NCBI GenBank assembly: GCA_964528155.1
Contig: CAZGRL010000014.1
Span: 1 to 62,923, forward strand
Direction of reading: 5' to 3'
From: G001797105 sp964528155
GTDB taxonomy: Bacteria > Chloroflexota > Anaerolineae > Anaerolineales > E44-bin32
DNA length: 62,923 nt
The translations under genes were made by a program, and so were the position numbers. Position 1 is the first letter of the stretch, and the number at the start of each line of letters is the position of its first letter. Positions 50,462-59,320 of this stretch are shown here, one piece after another. The notes under the pieces were generated by a model, which saw nothing but the letters and a program-made list of their open reading frames with translations, ran no database searches and was not told the DNA's origin.

Positions 50462-52342
50462 ATGCGCAGGACAACCCGGTCGCTTGACAGCAAAGGCGGC
50501 GAGACCGGGGCACTCGGCCAGCTACAGGCCGGGGTTACCCTTGAGGATCGTTATCTCATTCTCGGCGTGCTCGGTCGCGGCGGGATGAGTTCGGTTTACA
50601 AAGGGCGGGACCTCCACTTCCCCAATGTCACCCGGCTCGTCGCCATCAAGGAAATGACCATCATGGCCGCCGATCAGACGATGTACGAGATGATCGTGCG
50701 CAATTTCGAGCGTGAGGCGGACCTGCTGGCGACTCTCTCCCACCCGGCCATGCCACGCGTCTACGATTACTTCACCCACGAAAGCAACTCCTACCTCGTG
50801 ATGGAGTTCATCGAGGGCCAAGATCTGGAGGCGATGCTGCTCGAGACCGACGAGCCGATCGCAGAAGAGAAAGTGATCGCGTGGGCGGTCGAGCTGTGCG
50901 AGGTGCTGGCCTACCTGCATAACCATCAGCCTCAACCAGTGGTGTTCAGGGATCTGAAGCCTTCGAACATCATGGTGGATCATCACGAGCACATCCGCCT
51001 GATCGACTTCGGCATTGCCCGCAATTTCCAGCCCGGTCAGAAAGGGACGATGATCGGTACCGAGGGTTATTCACCTCCTGAACAATACCGCGGTGAGGCT
51101 TCTCCAGTCGGAGACGTCTACGCGCTCGGCGCGACGCTGCATCATCTGCTTACCAAGCGCGATCCGCGTGGCGAGCCACCATTCTCCTTCTCCGAGAGGC
51201 CGGTTCGCCAGATCAACCCGAAGGTATCGGCCGAGCTCGAAGCCGTAGTCGATGGCGCGCTCAAGTATGACCCCAAGGATCGTTTCCCAAGCATCGATGC
51301 CATGAAGCAGGCCTTGATGGCCGCCGCCAAAAGGACCGGTGTGCTGATCGCGGCTCAGACATCCGCCGTCATCACGCCGCGCAATGAAGTCCAAGAGCTG
51401 TGGAGCTTCGAATGCGAAGATGAAATCCGTGGGGCGCCGGTGGTGCACGAAGGCGTGGTGTATATCGGGTGCTACGACAACAACCTGTACGCCATCGATG
51501 CCCAGTCCGGCGAATTCGTGTGGAAATATCCGACCGAAGGCGGGATTGTCGCCCGTCCCGCGGCCGACGAGGACATGATCTTCGTCGGCTCGGAGGACGA
51601 GCGGCTTCACGCCGTCACCGCCAGTCGCGGCAAGCTCATCTGGACTTACTACGCCGATGGTCCCGTGCGTTCCTCCCCCACTCTCTCCGATGGGCACGTA
51701 TTCTTCGGCGCCGATGACGGACACTTGCACGTCTTGAACATGATCAGCGGTCGACGCGCATGGCGGGCCGAAGCAAATGGTCCGGTTCGAACGACGCCCT
51801 TGATCGGTGATGAGCGCGTGTTCTACGGCTGCGAAACCGGCGATTTCTATTGTGTCGACTTCAAGGGCGAGCTCAAGTGGCGCTACAGAGCCAAGCGCGC
51901 CGTGACTTCATCGCCCATCCTGGTCGAAGGCACGATCTACTTCGGCTCGACCGACTGGACACTGTATGCGCTCGAGGCCGAAGGTGGATGGTTGCTATGG
52001 CGGTTCCGAATGGGGCGCCCGGTCATCTCGTCTCCGGTCTATGCCGAGGGCAAGATATACATCGGCTGCGCCGATGGGAACATTTATGCCGTCGATTCGA
52101 GGTCGAGCCGGGAAGCCTGGCGCTTCCAGACGGACCATCAGGTGACCGGTTCACCGATCATCCACCATGACTCGGTCTACTGCGGATCGGTTGACGGCAG
52201 CATGTACTGTCTCGACATGCGCTCCGGTCGCAAACGCTGGAGTTTCGCGACCGGTGGCCCGATCACCGGCACGCCGGCTATCGCCGACAGCAAGATCTTC
52301 TTCGGATCGACGGACCACAGGGTCTACGCCCTGCTGGCCTGA
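50462..52342 (+). CDS. Ser/Thr protein kinase with C-terminal PQQ beta-propeller
   Basis: 626 residues. A Hanks-type kinase domain spans about 28-290: G-loop LGRGGMSSVYKG (37-48), AIKE lysine, catalytic loop FRDLKPSN and DFG in LIDFGIAR, then GTEGYSPPEQ. The usual His of HRD is Phe. No membrane segment is visible. About 305-626 holds some seven PQQ-like blades of WKY/WRF-x-x-x-G type (e.g. GEFVWKYPTEGGIVARPAADEDMIFVGSEDERLHAV). The propeller is cytosolic, so it probably binds partners rather than acting as a quinoprotein enzyme. It heads a cluster with PP2C, VWA and FHA proteins. Confidence 0.93.
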   Translation: MRRTTRSLDSKGGETGALGQLQAGVTLEDRYLILGVLGRGGMSSVYKGRDLHFPNVTRLVAIKEMTIMAADQTMYEMIVRNFEREADLLATLSHPAMPRVYDYFTHESNSYLVMEFIEGQDLEAMLLETDEPIAEEKVIAWAVELCEVLAYLHNHQPQPVVFRDLKPSNIMVDHHEHIRLIDFGIARNFQPGQKGTMIGTEGYSPPEQYRGEASPVGDVYALGATLHHLLTKRDPRGEPPFSFSERPVRQINPKVSAELEAVVDGALKYDPKDRFPSIDAMKQALMAAAKRTGVLIAAQTSAVITPRNEVQELWSFECEDEIRGAPVVHEGVVYIGCYDNNLYAIDAQSGEFVWKYPTEGGIVARPAADEDMIFVGSEDERLHAVTASRGKLIWTYYADGPVRSSPTLSDGHVFFGADDGHLHVLNMISGRRAWRAEANGPVRTTPLIGDERVFYGCETGDFYCVDFKGELKWRYRAKRAVTSSPILVEGTIYFGSTDWTLYALEAEGGWLLWRFRMGRPVISSPVYAEGKIYIGCADGNIYAVDSRSSREAWRFQTDHQVTGSPIIHHDSVYCGSVDGSMYCLDMRSGRKRWSFATGGPITGTPAIADSKIFFGSTDHRVYALLA

Positions 52343-52382
52343 CCTTCCGACAACATTCGATCGCCAGGGACAAGAGAGAGTT

Positions 52383-53270
52383 ATGTCTTTTTTGGACAGA
52401 ATCCTGCGCAGAAAGAAGACCCCACCTTCCCCGGACGGAGTGAAGACCGCTCCGCTTGATCCCGGGAGCCTTGGCCTGCGGACCGATGCAGAAGGGCGCC
52501 GCCACATTGTGATCGGCGCCTCTCAGTCGACCGGTATTGAGCGCACCCACAATGAAGACTCGCTCTTCATCCTGCTGGGAAGCGCGTACGGTGAAGAGGC
52601 CATGCCCGACTTCGGCGTCTTCATCGTCGCCGACGGCATGGGGGGGCACCGCTCGGGTGAGGTCGCCAGCGCCATCTCTGTCAGGACCGTGGCCCAAAGC
52701 ATCACTCGCGACGGCGTGCTTGATCTCTTCGAATTCGAACCGGGCGATGACCGTCCCCCACTCCAGGAGCTCGTCCGCAGCGCGCTCGAGCAAGCCAACC
52801 AGAAAGTAGTCGACCGCGTCCCGGGCGGAGGCACGACCCTGACGCTGGCCGTCCTTCTCGGCAGTCACATGACGATCGGCCATGTCGGCGACAGTCGGGC
52901 GTATGTCATCTCGAACAATCACGCCAAGATCATCACCAGGGACCATTCCCTTGTCGAACGACTGCGCGAACTGGGCCAGCTCACTCCGGAGGAGGCCGCA
53001 GCCCATCCGCAGCGCAACGTCCTGTATCGAGCGATTGGACAAGGGGCGAATCTCGAAGTGGACGTGTTCACTGAACCTATCCCGCAGAACGGCTACCTGC
53101 TGCTTTGCTCCGACGGCCTTTGGGGAGTAGTCTCCGACGACGACATCTTGCGTATCGTGTCCAGCTCAAACCATCCCCAGATGGCATGTGACGAGTTGGT
53201 GCGCGCCGCGAACGCCGCCGGCGGACCCGACAACATCACGGCGGTCCTCGTGTACTTCCCTCAGGATTGA
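52383..53270 (+). CDS. PP2C-family Ser/Thr phosphatase
   Basis: 295 residues with a complete PPM core. The metal-binding motifs are RTHNEDS, IVADGMGGHRSGEVAS, GDSRAYVI, CSDGLWGVVSDDD and GGPDNITAVLV. The first 45 residues are basic and Pro-rich. It probably reverses phosphorylation by the kinase gene 40 nt upstream. ATG 52383 follows a GAGAGAG ribosome site; a longer frame upstream is not conserved. Confidence 0.93.
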   Translation: MSFLDRILRRKKTPPSPDGVKTAPLDPGSLGLRTDAEGRRHIVIGASQSTGIERTHNEDSLFILLGSAYGEEAMPDFGVFIVADGMGGHRSGEVASAISVRTVAQSITRDGVLDLFEFEPGDDRPPLQELVRSALEQANQKVVDRVPGGGTTLTLAVLLGSHMTIGHVGDSRAYVISNNHAKIITRDHSLVERLRELGQLTPEEAAAHPQRNVLYRAIGQGANLEVDVFTEPIPQNGYLLLCSDGLWGVVSDDDILRIVSSSNHPQMACDELVRAANAAGGPDNITAVLVYFPQD

Positions 53271-53280
53271 GGAGTGAGGC

Positions 53281-54759
53281 GTGGCTGGCGATAAGGATTT
53301 CTACGCGCTCCTCGGGGTTCCGAGGTCTGCCTCGGTTGAAGAGTTGCGACGGGCTTATCGCGAGTCGGCGCTTGAACTCCATCCCGATAAGAACCGGCGA
53401 CTGGGTGACACCGAACGTTTCCTCGAGGTCCAGCAAGCCTACGAGACCTTGATCGATCCCGATCGACGGGCAGCATACGATATCGAGCTGGCCGAGGAGG
53501 AAGCCAGGCTTGCCGCTGCGGCCAGCTTCCGCTGTCATGTCATGCAGAGCCGCAAGAACATCCTTCCGCTGGATGAGCCTCAGGTCCACTATGTGATGTT
53601 CGAAATCACGCCGGCTGTCGGATTGCCGGACGTCCGGCCGCCGGTCAATCTGACGATCGTCGTCGACCGTTCGACTTCAATGCGCGGTCAGCGCCTCGAT
53701 CAGGTGCGTGCGGCGGCCCTCTCGATCATCAGCAATCTCGATCCCACCGACTCGGCGTCTGTTGTCGCCTTCAGCGATCGCGCCGAGGTGTTCGTTACGC
53801 CGGATCAAGCTCGCGATGTTGCGGTCGCCCGCGCCCGGTTGAGCCTGCTCCAGGCCGGCGGCGGTACGGAGATCGCCCAGGGGATCGAGGCTGGGCTGGG
53901 CGAGTTGAAGCGCAACTTCTCCCGCGACGGCGTCAATCAGATGATCCTGTTGACAGACGGGCGAACTTACGGAGATGAGGAAACCTGCCGCTCCCTGGCG
54001 AATCACGCCGCCAGCATGGGCATCGCCATCAACAGCGTGGGCATTGGCTCCGATTGGAGCGACAGCTTGATGGACGAGATCTCCAGCAAGACAGGCGGAA
54101 ACGTCGTATTCCTCGACTCGCCTCACGCCATGGCCGAGCTCCTGCAGGGCATCTTTGAATCCCTCACGCGGGTCGTTGCCAGCCGTGTTCGAATCGAGGG
54201 CGCGGTTTCGGTTGCCGTCGACATCCGCTCTGTGTTTCGCCTCGAACCGGAGCCGATGCCGCTTGGAGAAACCCTTCCCTTCTTCCTCGGATACATGCCG
54301 CGCGACGGCGCCATTCGCGTGCTCGTGGAAGCCGTCATTCAGCCGATCGGGGAAGCGGATGAGTTGGTCTTTGGCCAGTTCACGATCAACGGGGACATCC
54401 TGGGGCAGTCTTCCGAGGCTATCGGCCTTCCCTTGCAGGTGACCATACCGGTCAGCCGAAACCCCGACGGCGCCCCTCCTCCCGAAAGCATCGTCTCGGC
54501 CCTGAGCTTCATTTCCCTGTATCGGATGCAGGAGAAGGCCCGACTGGAAGCCGAATTAGGGGAGGCGCTGCAGGCGGCGCGTCGGCTGGAAAACCTGGCG
54601 ACCCAACTCCTGGCAACCGGGGAGCGCGACCTGGCCCGGGCGGCGCTCAACGAAGCGGATCGTCTCAACCATACCCGCAAGTTCTCGACCGAGGGCGAGA
54701 AGCTCCTCAAGTATGGCACGCGTGCCCTCCTGCTTCCGGCAAAATCGAGTGCTTCGTGA
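53281..54759 (+). CDS. J-domain fused to von Willebrand factor A domain
   Basis: 492 residues. Residues 1-70 are a J-domain (DFYALLGVPRSASVEELRRAYRES, with HPDKN) for recruiting a DnaK. About 90-320 holds a VWA domain with metal-ion-dependent adhesion site DRSTSM and the later TGDG-like LLTDGRTYGDEE. A beta-rich part and a helical C terminus (EKARLEAELGEALQAARRLENLATQLL) follow. The combination suggests a chaperone adaptor regulated by metal-dependent protein binding. It starts 10 nt behind PP2C with GTG and ends overlapping the FHA gene by 4 nt. Confidence 0.9.
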   Translation: MAGDKDFYALLGVPRSASVEELRRAYRESALELHPDKNRRLGDTERFLEVQQAYETLIDPDRRAAYDIELAEEEARLAAAASFRCHVMQSRKNILPLDEPQVHYVMFEITPAVGLPDVRPPVNLTIVVDRSTSMRGQRLDQVRAAALSIISNLDPTDSASVVAFSDRAEVFVTPDQARDVAVARARLSLLQAGGGTEIAQGIEAGLGELKRNFSRDGVNQMILLTDGRTYGDEETCRSLANHAASMGIAINSVGIGSDWSDSLMDEISSKTGGNVVFLDSPHAMAELLQGIFESLTRVVASRVRIEGAVSVAVDIRSVFRLEPEPMPLGETLPFFLGYMPRDGAIRVLVEAVIQPIGEADELVFGQFTINGDILGQSSEAIGLPLQVTIPVSRNPDGAPPPESIVSALSFISLYRMQEKARLEAELGEALQAARRLENLATQLLATGERDLARAALNEADRLNHTRKFSTEGEKLLKYGTRALLLPAKSSAS

Positions 54760-55268
54760 TCGAATGCCCTGCTTGTGGCAACCAGGAGTTCGTCGGAACC
54801 CTCTACTGCGGCGAGTGTGGGACGCGCCTGGTCCACACCAGCCCGCTCTCGGGCACTGTCACCACCAAGCAGGCCGTCGCCCAGGGAGTCTTCGGCGATG
54901 TCCCCCCGCCGCCTGACACGGTCGAGCTTCAATCTGGCGTTCTTCTTGGCCTGCGGGTCTTGGGCACGGACGAGATCTTGCCTTTGATTGGCAGAGAGAA
55001 CTACACGCTCGGTAGGTCGGGCGAAGGCCAGGCTGTCATTCCCGATATCGACCTTACCCCGTTTGCGGCATTCGAAAGCGGTGTGTCACGCATCCATTCT
55101 GAGATACGCTTAACCGAGGAGACTGTCGTCGTGGTTGACCTTGACAGCGCCAACGGCACCCTTGTCAACAATGCCCGCCTCGAGCCTCAGAAGCCCGTTC
55201 CCATCCGTCACGGCGACATCGTCCAATTGGGCCAGCTTCGGCTGCAATTGATCTCGCGCTACCATTGA
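54756..55268 (+). CDS. Zinc-ribbon / FHA-domain protein
   Basis: 170 residues. The N-terminal zinc ribbon is CPACGNQEFVGTLYCGECG. About 85-168 is a phosphothreonine-binding FHA domain: YTLGRSGEG (the conserved G-R), SRIHSEI (S-x-x-H) and DLDSANGTLVNN (N-G-T). It is the expected reader of the kinase's phosphorylation. The GTG start overlaps the J-VWA gene. Confidence 0.92.
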   Translation: MIECPACGNQEFVGTLYCGECGTRLVHTSPLSGTVTTKQAVAQGVFGDVPPPPDTVELQSGVLLGLRVLGTDEILPLIGRENYTLGRSGEGQAVIPDIDLTPFAAFESGVSRIHSEIRLTEETVVVVDLDSANGTLVNNARLEPQKPVPIRHGDIVQLGQLRLQLISRYH

Positions 55269-55281
55269 TTCGAGGATAACC

Positions 55282-55524
55282 ATGGCGATAACAGTACTTG
55301 TTCACCTTTCAGGTGAGGATCCGGTCGTGGGCGAAGTCGAAGAACTCCCCTCCCCCACCGACACCAACATCACCATCAACAACCCGCGACGTAGGGACGG
55401 TAAGGACCTGCCCTACCTTGAGAGCAATGTGGTCACCGTCGTCTGGCCGATCCATCGTGTCAACTTCATGGAGATCATGCCGACCGCCGAAGAGGAGCGA
55501 CTGATCGGTTTCGTCCGGGAATAG
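55282..55524 (+). CDS. Small conserved-looking protein in the signalling cluster
   Basis: 80 residues, largely beta (AITVLVHLSGEDPVVGEVEELP...NVVTVVWPIHRVNFMEIMP) with an acidic C-terminal helix. It sits 13 nt behind the FHA gene and one base before the response regulator, with GAGG before the ATG. No family is recognised. Confidence 0.7.
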   Translation: MAITVLVHLSGEDPVVGEVEELPSPTDTNITINNPRRRDGKDLPYLESNVVTVVWPIHRVNFMEIMPTAEEERLIGFVRE

Positions 55525-55525
55525 C

Positions 55526-56263
<738 letters not shown>

Positions 56264-56331
56264 CGCCGATCCACCCGGCTCGGTGTGTCCTCCCTCCCCG
56301 GCTGCGCGTTTACATTCCTCTGATAATCCTC

Positions 56332-56367
56332 TAGTGATGCGCTAACCCGCCTCATCTATAGTGATGC
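56332..56367 (+). promoter_or_regulatory. Direct repeat upstream of the Hsp20 gene
   Basis: TAGTGATGC occurs twice (56332-56340 and 56359-56367), 27 nt apart start to start, about 40-70 nt before the gene. It could be an operator; a TATAGT overlapping the second copy may be a -10. No known heat-shock operator (such as CIRCE) was seen. Confidence 0.3.
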
Positions 56368-56404
56368 TGGACGAAACCGCAACAAATGATCAGGAGGTGT
56401 AGCG

Positions 56405-56845
56405 ATGCCTAGCCTTGTCCGATGGGAACCATTCCGAGAGATGATGAGCCTACGCGACGTGATGGATCGGCTGGTAGACGACGCCTTCATTCGCCCCAGA
56501 GACGGCATGGGTCTGATCACGGGGCCGGCGATCGACATGATCGAAAACGAAGACGAAGTCCTGGTTCAGGCCACCCTGCCCGGTGTCAAGCCGGATGAGG
56601 TCAGCCTCACAATCACCGGCGACGTCCTGACGATCCGGGGTGAGATCAAGTCGGAGCGGAACGAAGAGCGGGACAACTTTGTCCTGCGAGAACGCCGCTT
56701 TGGGAGCTTCTCCCGGTCGGTACCGCTGCCGACGACGGTCGTCGCCGACAAAGCCAAGGCCGAATTCGAGAACGGCATCCTGACTCTGAGCCTGCCCAAG
56801 GCGGAAGAGGTCAAGCCTAAGACGATCTCGATCAAGGCCAAGTAG
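56405..56845 (+). CDS. Small heat-shock protein Hsp20
   Basis: A 146-residue alpha-crystallin-domain chaperone that holds unfolded proteins. Seen are PAIDMIENEDEVLVQATLPGVKPDEVSLTITGDVLTIRGE, the FGSFSRSVPLPTTV segment, and the signature AEFENGILTLSLPK before a C-terminal SIKAK. The C-terminal I-x-I motif is present as ISI (TISIKAK). AGGAGG precedes the ATG. Its own terminator follows. Confidence 0.95.
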   Translation: MPSLVRWEPFREMMSLRDVMDRLVDDAFIRPRDGMGLITGPAIDMIENEDEVLVQATLPGVKPDEVSLTITGDVLTIRGEIKSERNEERDNFVLRERRFGSFSRSVPLPTTVVADKAKAEFENGILTLSLPKAEEVKPKTISIKAK

Positions 56846-56869
56846 CAGCCGCGCAATCGAAACATCTGC

Positions 56870-56912
56870 CCGCGCCCGGCCTCTGAGAGACGCCGGGCGC
56901 GGCTGTGTTTTC
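56870..56912 (+). terminator. Terminator of the Hsp20 gene
   Basis: Perfect 11-bp stem CCGCGCCCGGC / GCCGGGCGCGG (56870-56880 with 56892-56902), then CTGTGTTTTCC. Confidence 0.85.
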
Positions 56913-57044
56913 CTTGCTCGCTCGGACCTTCTGGCATGCGACTCCGGGCCTGTCTCTCGCCTCCTGGCGCCTCGGCCGCCGCCCAGCTTTGACAGACGCT
57001 TTTGTGCAGACATCGTCTGGCTTCGCGTCGTGGCCTCGCCTGGC

Positions 57045-57073
57045 TTGTGACCTCGTGATCCCTCGGGTAGAAT
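57045..57073 (+). promoter_or_regulatory. Promoter of the NarL-type regulator
   Basis: TTGTGA (57045-57050), 17-nt spacer, TAGAAT (57068-57073). Leader about 17 nt; AGGAAGGG precedes the ATG at 57097. Confidence 0.65.
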
Positions 57074-57096
57074 CGGATCATCAGGAAGGGAATTCA

Positions 57097-57750
57097 ATGA
57101 CTCGCCAGAGGATCTTGCTCGTGGACGACCATGAGGTGGTGCGTCTGGGGTTGCGCTCCCTCCTGGATCAACATCCGGACTTTGACGTGGTGGCCGAGGC
57201 CTCGACTGCCCGGGAGGCAGTCGAAAAGACGGAGGGCTTCCGTCCGGATGTGGTGGTGATGGATATCCGCCTCAAAGGGGGATCAGGGATCGAGGCCTGC
57301 CAGGAAATCACCGATCGCTTCCCCAACACACGGGTGATCATGCTGACCTCGTATGCCGAGGACGAGATGCTGTTCTCGGCCATCCGGGCAGGCGCGGCTG
57401 GCTATGTTCTCAAGCAAATTGGGGGAGAGGACCTGATCCGGGCCATCGAATCGGTCGGTCGCGGTGAGGCGCTGCTCGATCCGGCGGTCACGCAGCGCGT
57501 CTTTCAAGAGGTCCGCAAGGCGGCTCGGGAGGAGGAGGCCTCAGCCTTCTCCGACCTGACCCAGCAAGAGATGCACGTGCTTCAACTGGTGGCCGAGGGC
57601 CGGACCAATCGGCAGATTGCCGAGATGCTCTACCTCGGCGAGGGGACGGTCCGCAATTACGTCAGCAGCATTCTCTCCAAGCTGAACGTCCGGAACCGTG
57701 CCGAGGCCGCCGCCTACGCCGTCGAGCACAATTTGAAGGACTACCTCTAG
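57097..57750 (+). CDS. NarL/FixJ-family response regulator
   Basis: A 217-residue regulator. Its receiver has RILLVDDHEVVRLGL, phospho-acceptor Asp in VVVMDIRLKGG and Lys in YVLKQIGGEDL. The LuxR-type helix-turn-helix has LTQQEMHVLQLVAEGRTNRQIAEMLYLGEGTVRNYVSSILSKLNVRNRAEAAAYAV. This is close to DevR/LiaR-type regulators. No partner kinase is adjacent. ATG 57097 is chosen because the upstream frame overlaps the Hsp20 terminator. Confidence 0.94.
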   Translation: MTRQRILLVDDHEVVRLGLRSLLDQHPDFDVVAEASTAREAVEKTEGFRPDVVVMDIRLKGGSGIEACQEITDRFPNTRVIMLTSYAEDEMLFSAIRAGAAGYVLKQIGGEDLIRAIESVGRGEALLDPAVTQRVFQEVRKAAREEEASAFSDLTQQEMHVLQLVAEGRTNRQIAEMLYLGEGTVRNYVSSILSKLNVRNRAEAAAYAVEHNLKDYL

Positions 57751-57775
57751 AGATCCACTCTGAAGGACCAAAGAA

Positions 57776-57803
57776 CCGAGGCTGCTAGGCAGCCTCGGTT
57801 TTG
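57776..57803. terminator. Bidirectional terminator
   Basis: Perfect 10-bp stem CCGAGGCTGC / GCAGCCTCGG with loop TAG, followed by TTTTGTTC on plus and TTCTTTGG on minus. It ends the NarL-type gene and the converging 58407-57847 gene. Confidence 0.9.
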
Positions 57804-57846
57804 TTCACAGATCCTAGCTTGCGCAGGCCGGCATGTGCACGGGGGA

Positions 57847-58407
57847 TCACTGGACCGGCGAGTTGGTCTCCCCTTTGCCGGGATGGTCGAACGAGCGCGC
57901 CGCGTGATACGCCAGACAGCCGGACCAATCCCGGACGTTGGCTTCGATCCGACTGAGCAGCGCCATGCGCCGGGCGACTTTGGTTATCCTCTCGGCGGCG
58001 TCGGCGCAGATCTCCTCCAGCAGTGCCTCGTCTTCCCTGGCGAGCCCGGGCGCTGCCTGTCGGATCTCTGCCTTCAGTCCCCGACTGACGATTCGGTGAA
58101 ACGCCTCGGGGGCGGCGATCGACATCAACTGCGGTAGATAAACGCCGAATTCTTCGAGCGCGTCCGTCAGGTCCTGGCGAACACCGAGACCTTCTTGCCG
58201 GTGCTGGGTCTTGGCGGCGTTGATTTCCTCCAGGATCTCATGCATCACGACCAGAGAAGATTCGCCGGCAAGGACCAGGCCCTCGACGAGATCATCGAAT
58301 GCAGAGGCGTCTCCCTGTGCGAGACAGTGTGAGATCAACCCTTCCGCCTGCATGCGGATATATGACCGCTCGGCGAAGGACAGCAGGTCATCCAGCGGAT
58401 GGCTCAT
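57847..58407 (-). CDS. Helical protein of unknown function downstream of DUF971
   Basis: 186 residues from the ATG at 58407, which overlaps the DUF971 gene by 20 nt. The protein is nearly all helix (HPLDDLLSFAERSYIRMQAEGLISHCLAQGD; ALVGES-like; VVMHEILEEINAAKTQHRQEG; DEALLEEICADAAERITKVARRMALLSRIEANV). No membrane segment or catalytic motif. A longer frame to 58689 is shadowed by DUF971 and not real. Function unknown; linked by overlap to a probable metal or Fe-S protein. Confidence 0.7.
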   Translation of the reverse strand: MSHPLDDLLSFAERSYIRMQAEGLISHCLAQGDASAFDDLVEGLVLAGESSLVVMHEILEEINAAKTQHRQEGLGVRQDLTDALEEFGVYLPQLMSIAAPEAFHRIVSRGLKAEIRQAAPGLAREDEALLEEICADAAERITKVARRMALLSRIEANVRDWSGCLAYHAARSFDHPGKGETNSPVQ

Positions 58408-58753
58408 CCGTCGTCCCGATCCCTGCGCGCTCACCACATGGGCAGAGCTGGCGCAGATATTCCCAGTTGTAGATTCCGTAGCTATGGCCGTCCTTCCAGA
58501 ACGGCTGAATCGCGTAGTTGCCGACGGCCTGTAATCCAACGAGCTCGCTTGAGTCGCTGCTTCGCAGAGGGATGTTGAGCATGTCCGGTGAGCCCGGCTC
58601 GCCCATCTTGTCGTGACCTCCCTTGCACTCGGCGCAAGGGCAGGCCGCGCGCAGCCCCGCCAAAGGATATTCGCTGTGATGGCCGTCATCCCAATCGACG
58701 ATCAGCAGACTCTTGGACCGACTGGCAGTGATGTTGACCGGCCGTGGCTTCAT
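58388..58753 (-). CDS. DUF971 / GBBH-like N-terminal domain protein
   Basis: 121 residues with the DUF971 pattern: SLLIVDWDDGHHSEYPLAGLRAACPCAEC near the start, and VGNYAIQPFWKDGHSYGIYNWEYLRQLCPCG. The Cys pairs (CPCAEC and CPC) can hold zinc or an iron-sulphur cluster. Relatives are linked to Fe-S assembly and the Mrp/ApbC ATPases. The last residues overlap the next gene. Confidence 0.88.
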   Translation of the reverse strand: MKPRPVNITASRSKSLLIVDWDDGHHSEYPLAGLRAACPCAECKGGHDKMGEPGSPDMLNIPLRSSDSSELVGLQAVGNYAIQPFWKDGHSYGIYNWEYLRQLCPCGERAGIGTTDEPSAG

Positions 58754-58804
58754 ACTGGCTCCACCGGGGCAGGGATGATAACGCGGCGGATGGAGAATCG
58801 CAAC

Positions 58805-59320
58805 TCACGGGGATGCCCCCAGCTTGCGCAAATACAAACCCACTGCCCAGCCTTGTTTGGCGCTGTCATATGGATTGACCAACTGCCACCAGGTGTACCC
58901 ATCTCCTGACGTCGGGCCGGCGATGACCCGAAAGACTTCGCTGTCGAGCCCCAGGATCACGACCTCAGCATCCAGACTCGGCTGGCGACGCAGACGGAGG
59001 CCTTCTCCACCCGTCCCGCTGACTTGGACCAGATCCCCCGGTGCGAATCCCTCCCCACCCCCCGCCGGAAGCGTCGGCGCTGGTGTAGGCGTGAGGTCAA
59101 CCGGCGTCGCCGTCGCCGGAGGCGGCGTCGGTGTTTGGCTCGGCAGATCGACGACCGTGAACACCGGTGTCGGAGCGCCTGCCTGCGACCGCATCGGGCG
59201 GGTCAACGCACCTGTGATAACCAGGCACCCGGCGCAACCCAGCCCGAGCACGGCGCCAACCAGGACGACGAGTCGCTCGGTGCTCATGCCCTCCGATGGA
59301 GGTCTCAGTCGTTGCCTCAT
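58805..59320 (-). CDS. Membrane-anchored SH3-like domain protein
   Basis: 171 residues from the ATG at 59320, which overlaps the antiporter stop (ATGA); an ATG at 59287 with GGAGGG just before it is an alternative. A hydrophobic anchor (RLVVLVGAVLGLGCAGCLVITGAL) is followed by a Thr/Pro-rich linker of about 55 residues. Then comes a bacterial SH3 domain: GDLVQVSGTGGEGLRLRRQPSLDAEVVILGLDSEVFRVIAGPTSGDGYTWWQLVNPYDSAKQGWAVGLYLRKL. SH3b domains bind peptidoglycan peptides outside the cell. The open frame upstream of 59320 is shadow of the antiporter gene. Confidence 0.83.
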   Translation of the reverse strand: MRQRLRPPSEGMSTERLVVLVGAVLGLGCAGCLVITGALTRPMRSQAGAPTPVFTVVDLPSQTPTPPPATATPVDLTPTPAPTLPAGGGEGFAPGDLVQVSGTGGEGLRLRRQPSLDAEVVILGLDSEVFRVIAGPTSGDGYTWWQLVNPYDSAKQGWAVGLYLRKLGASP

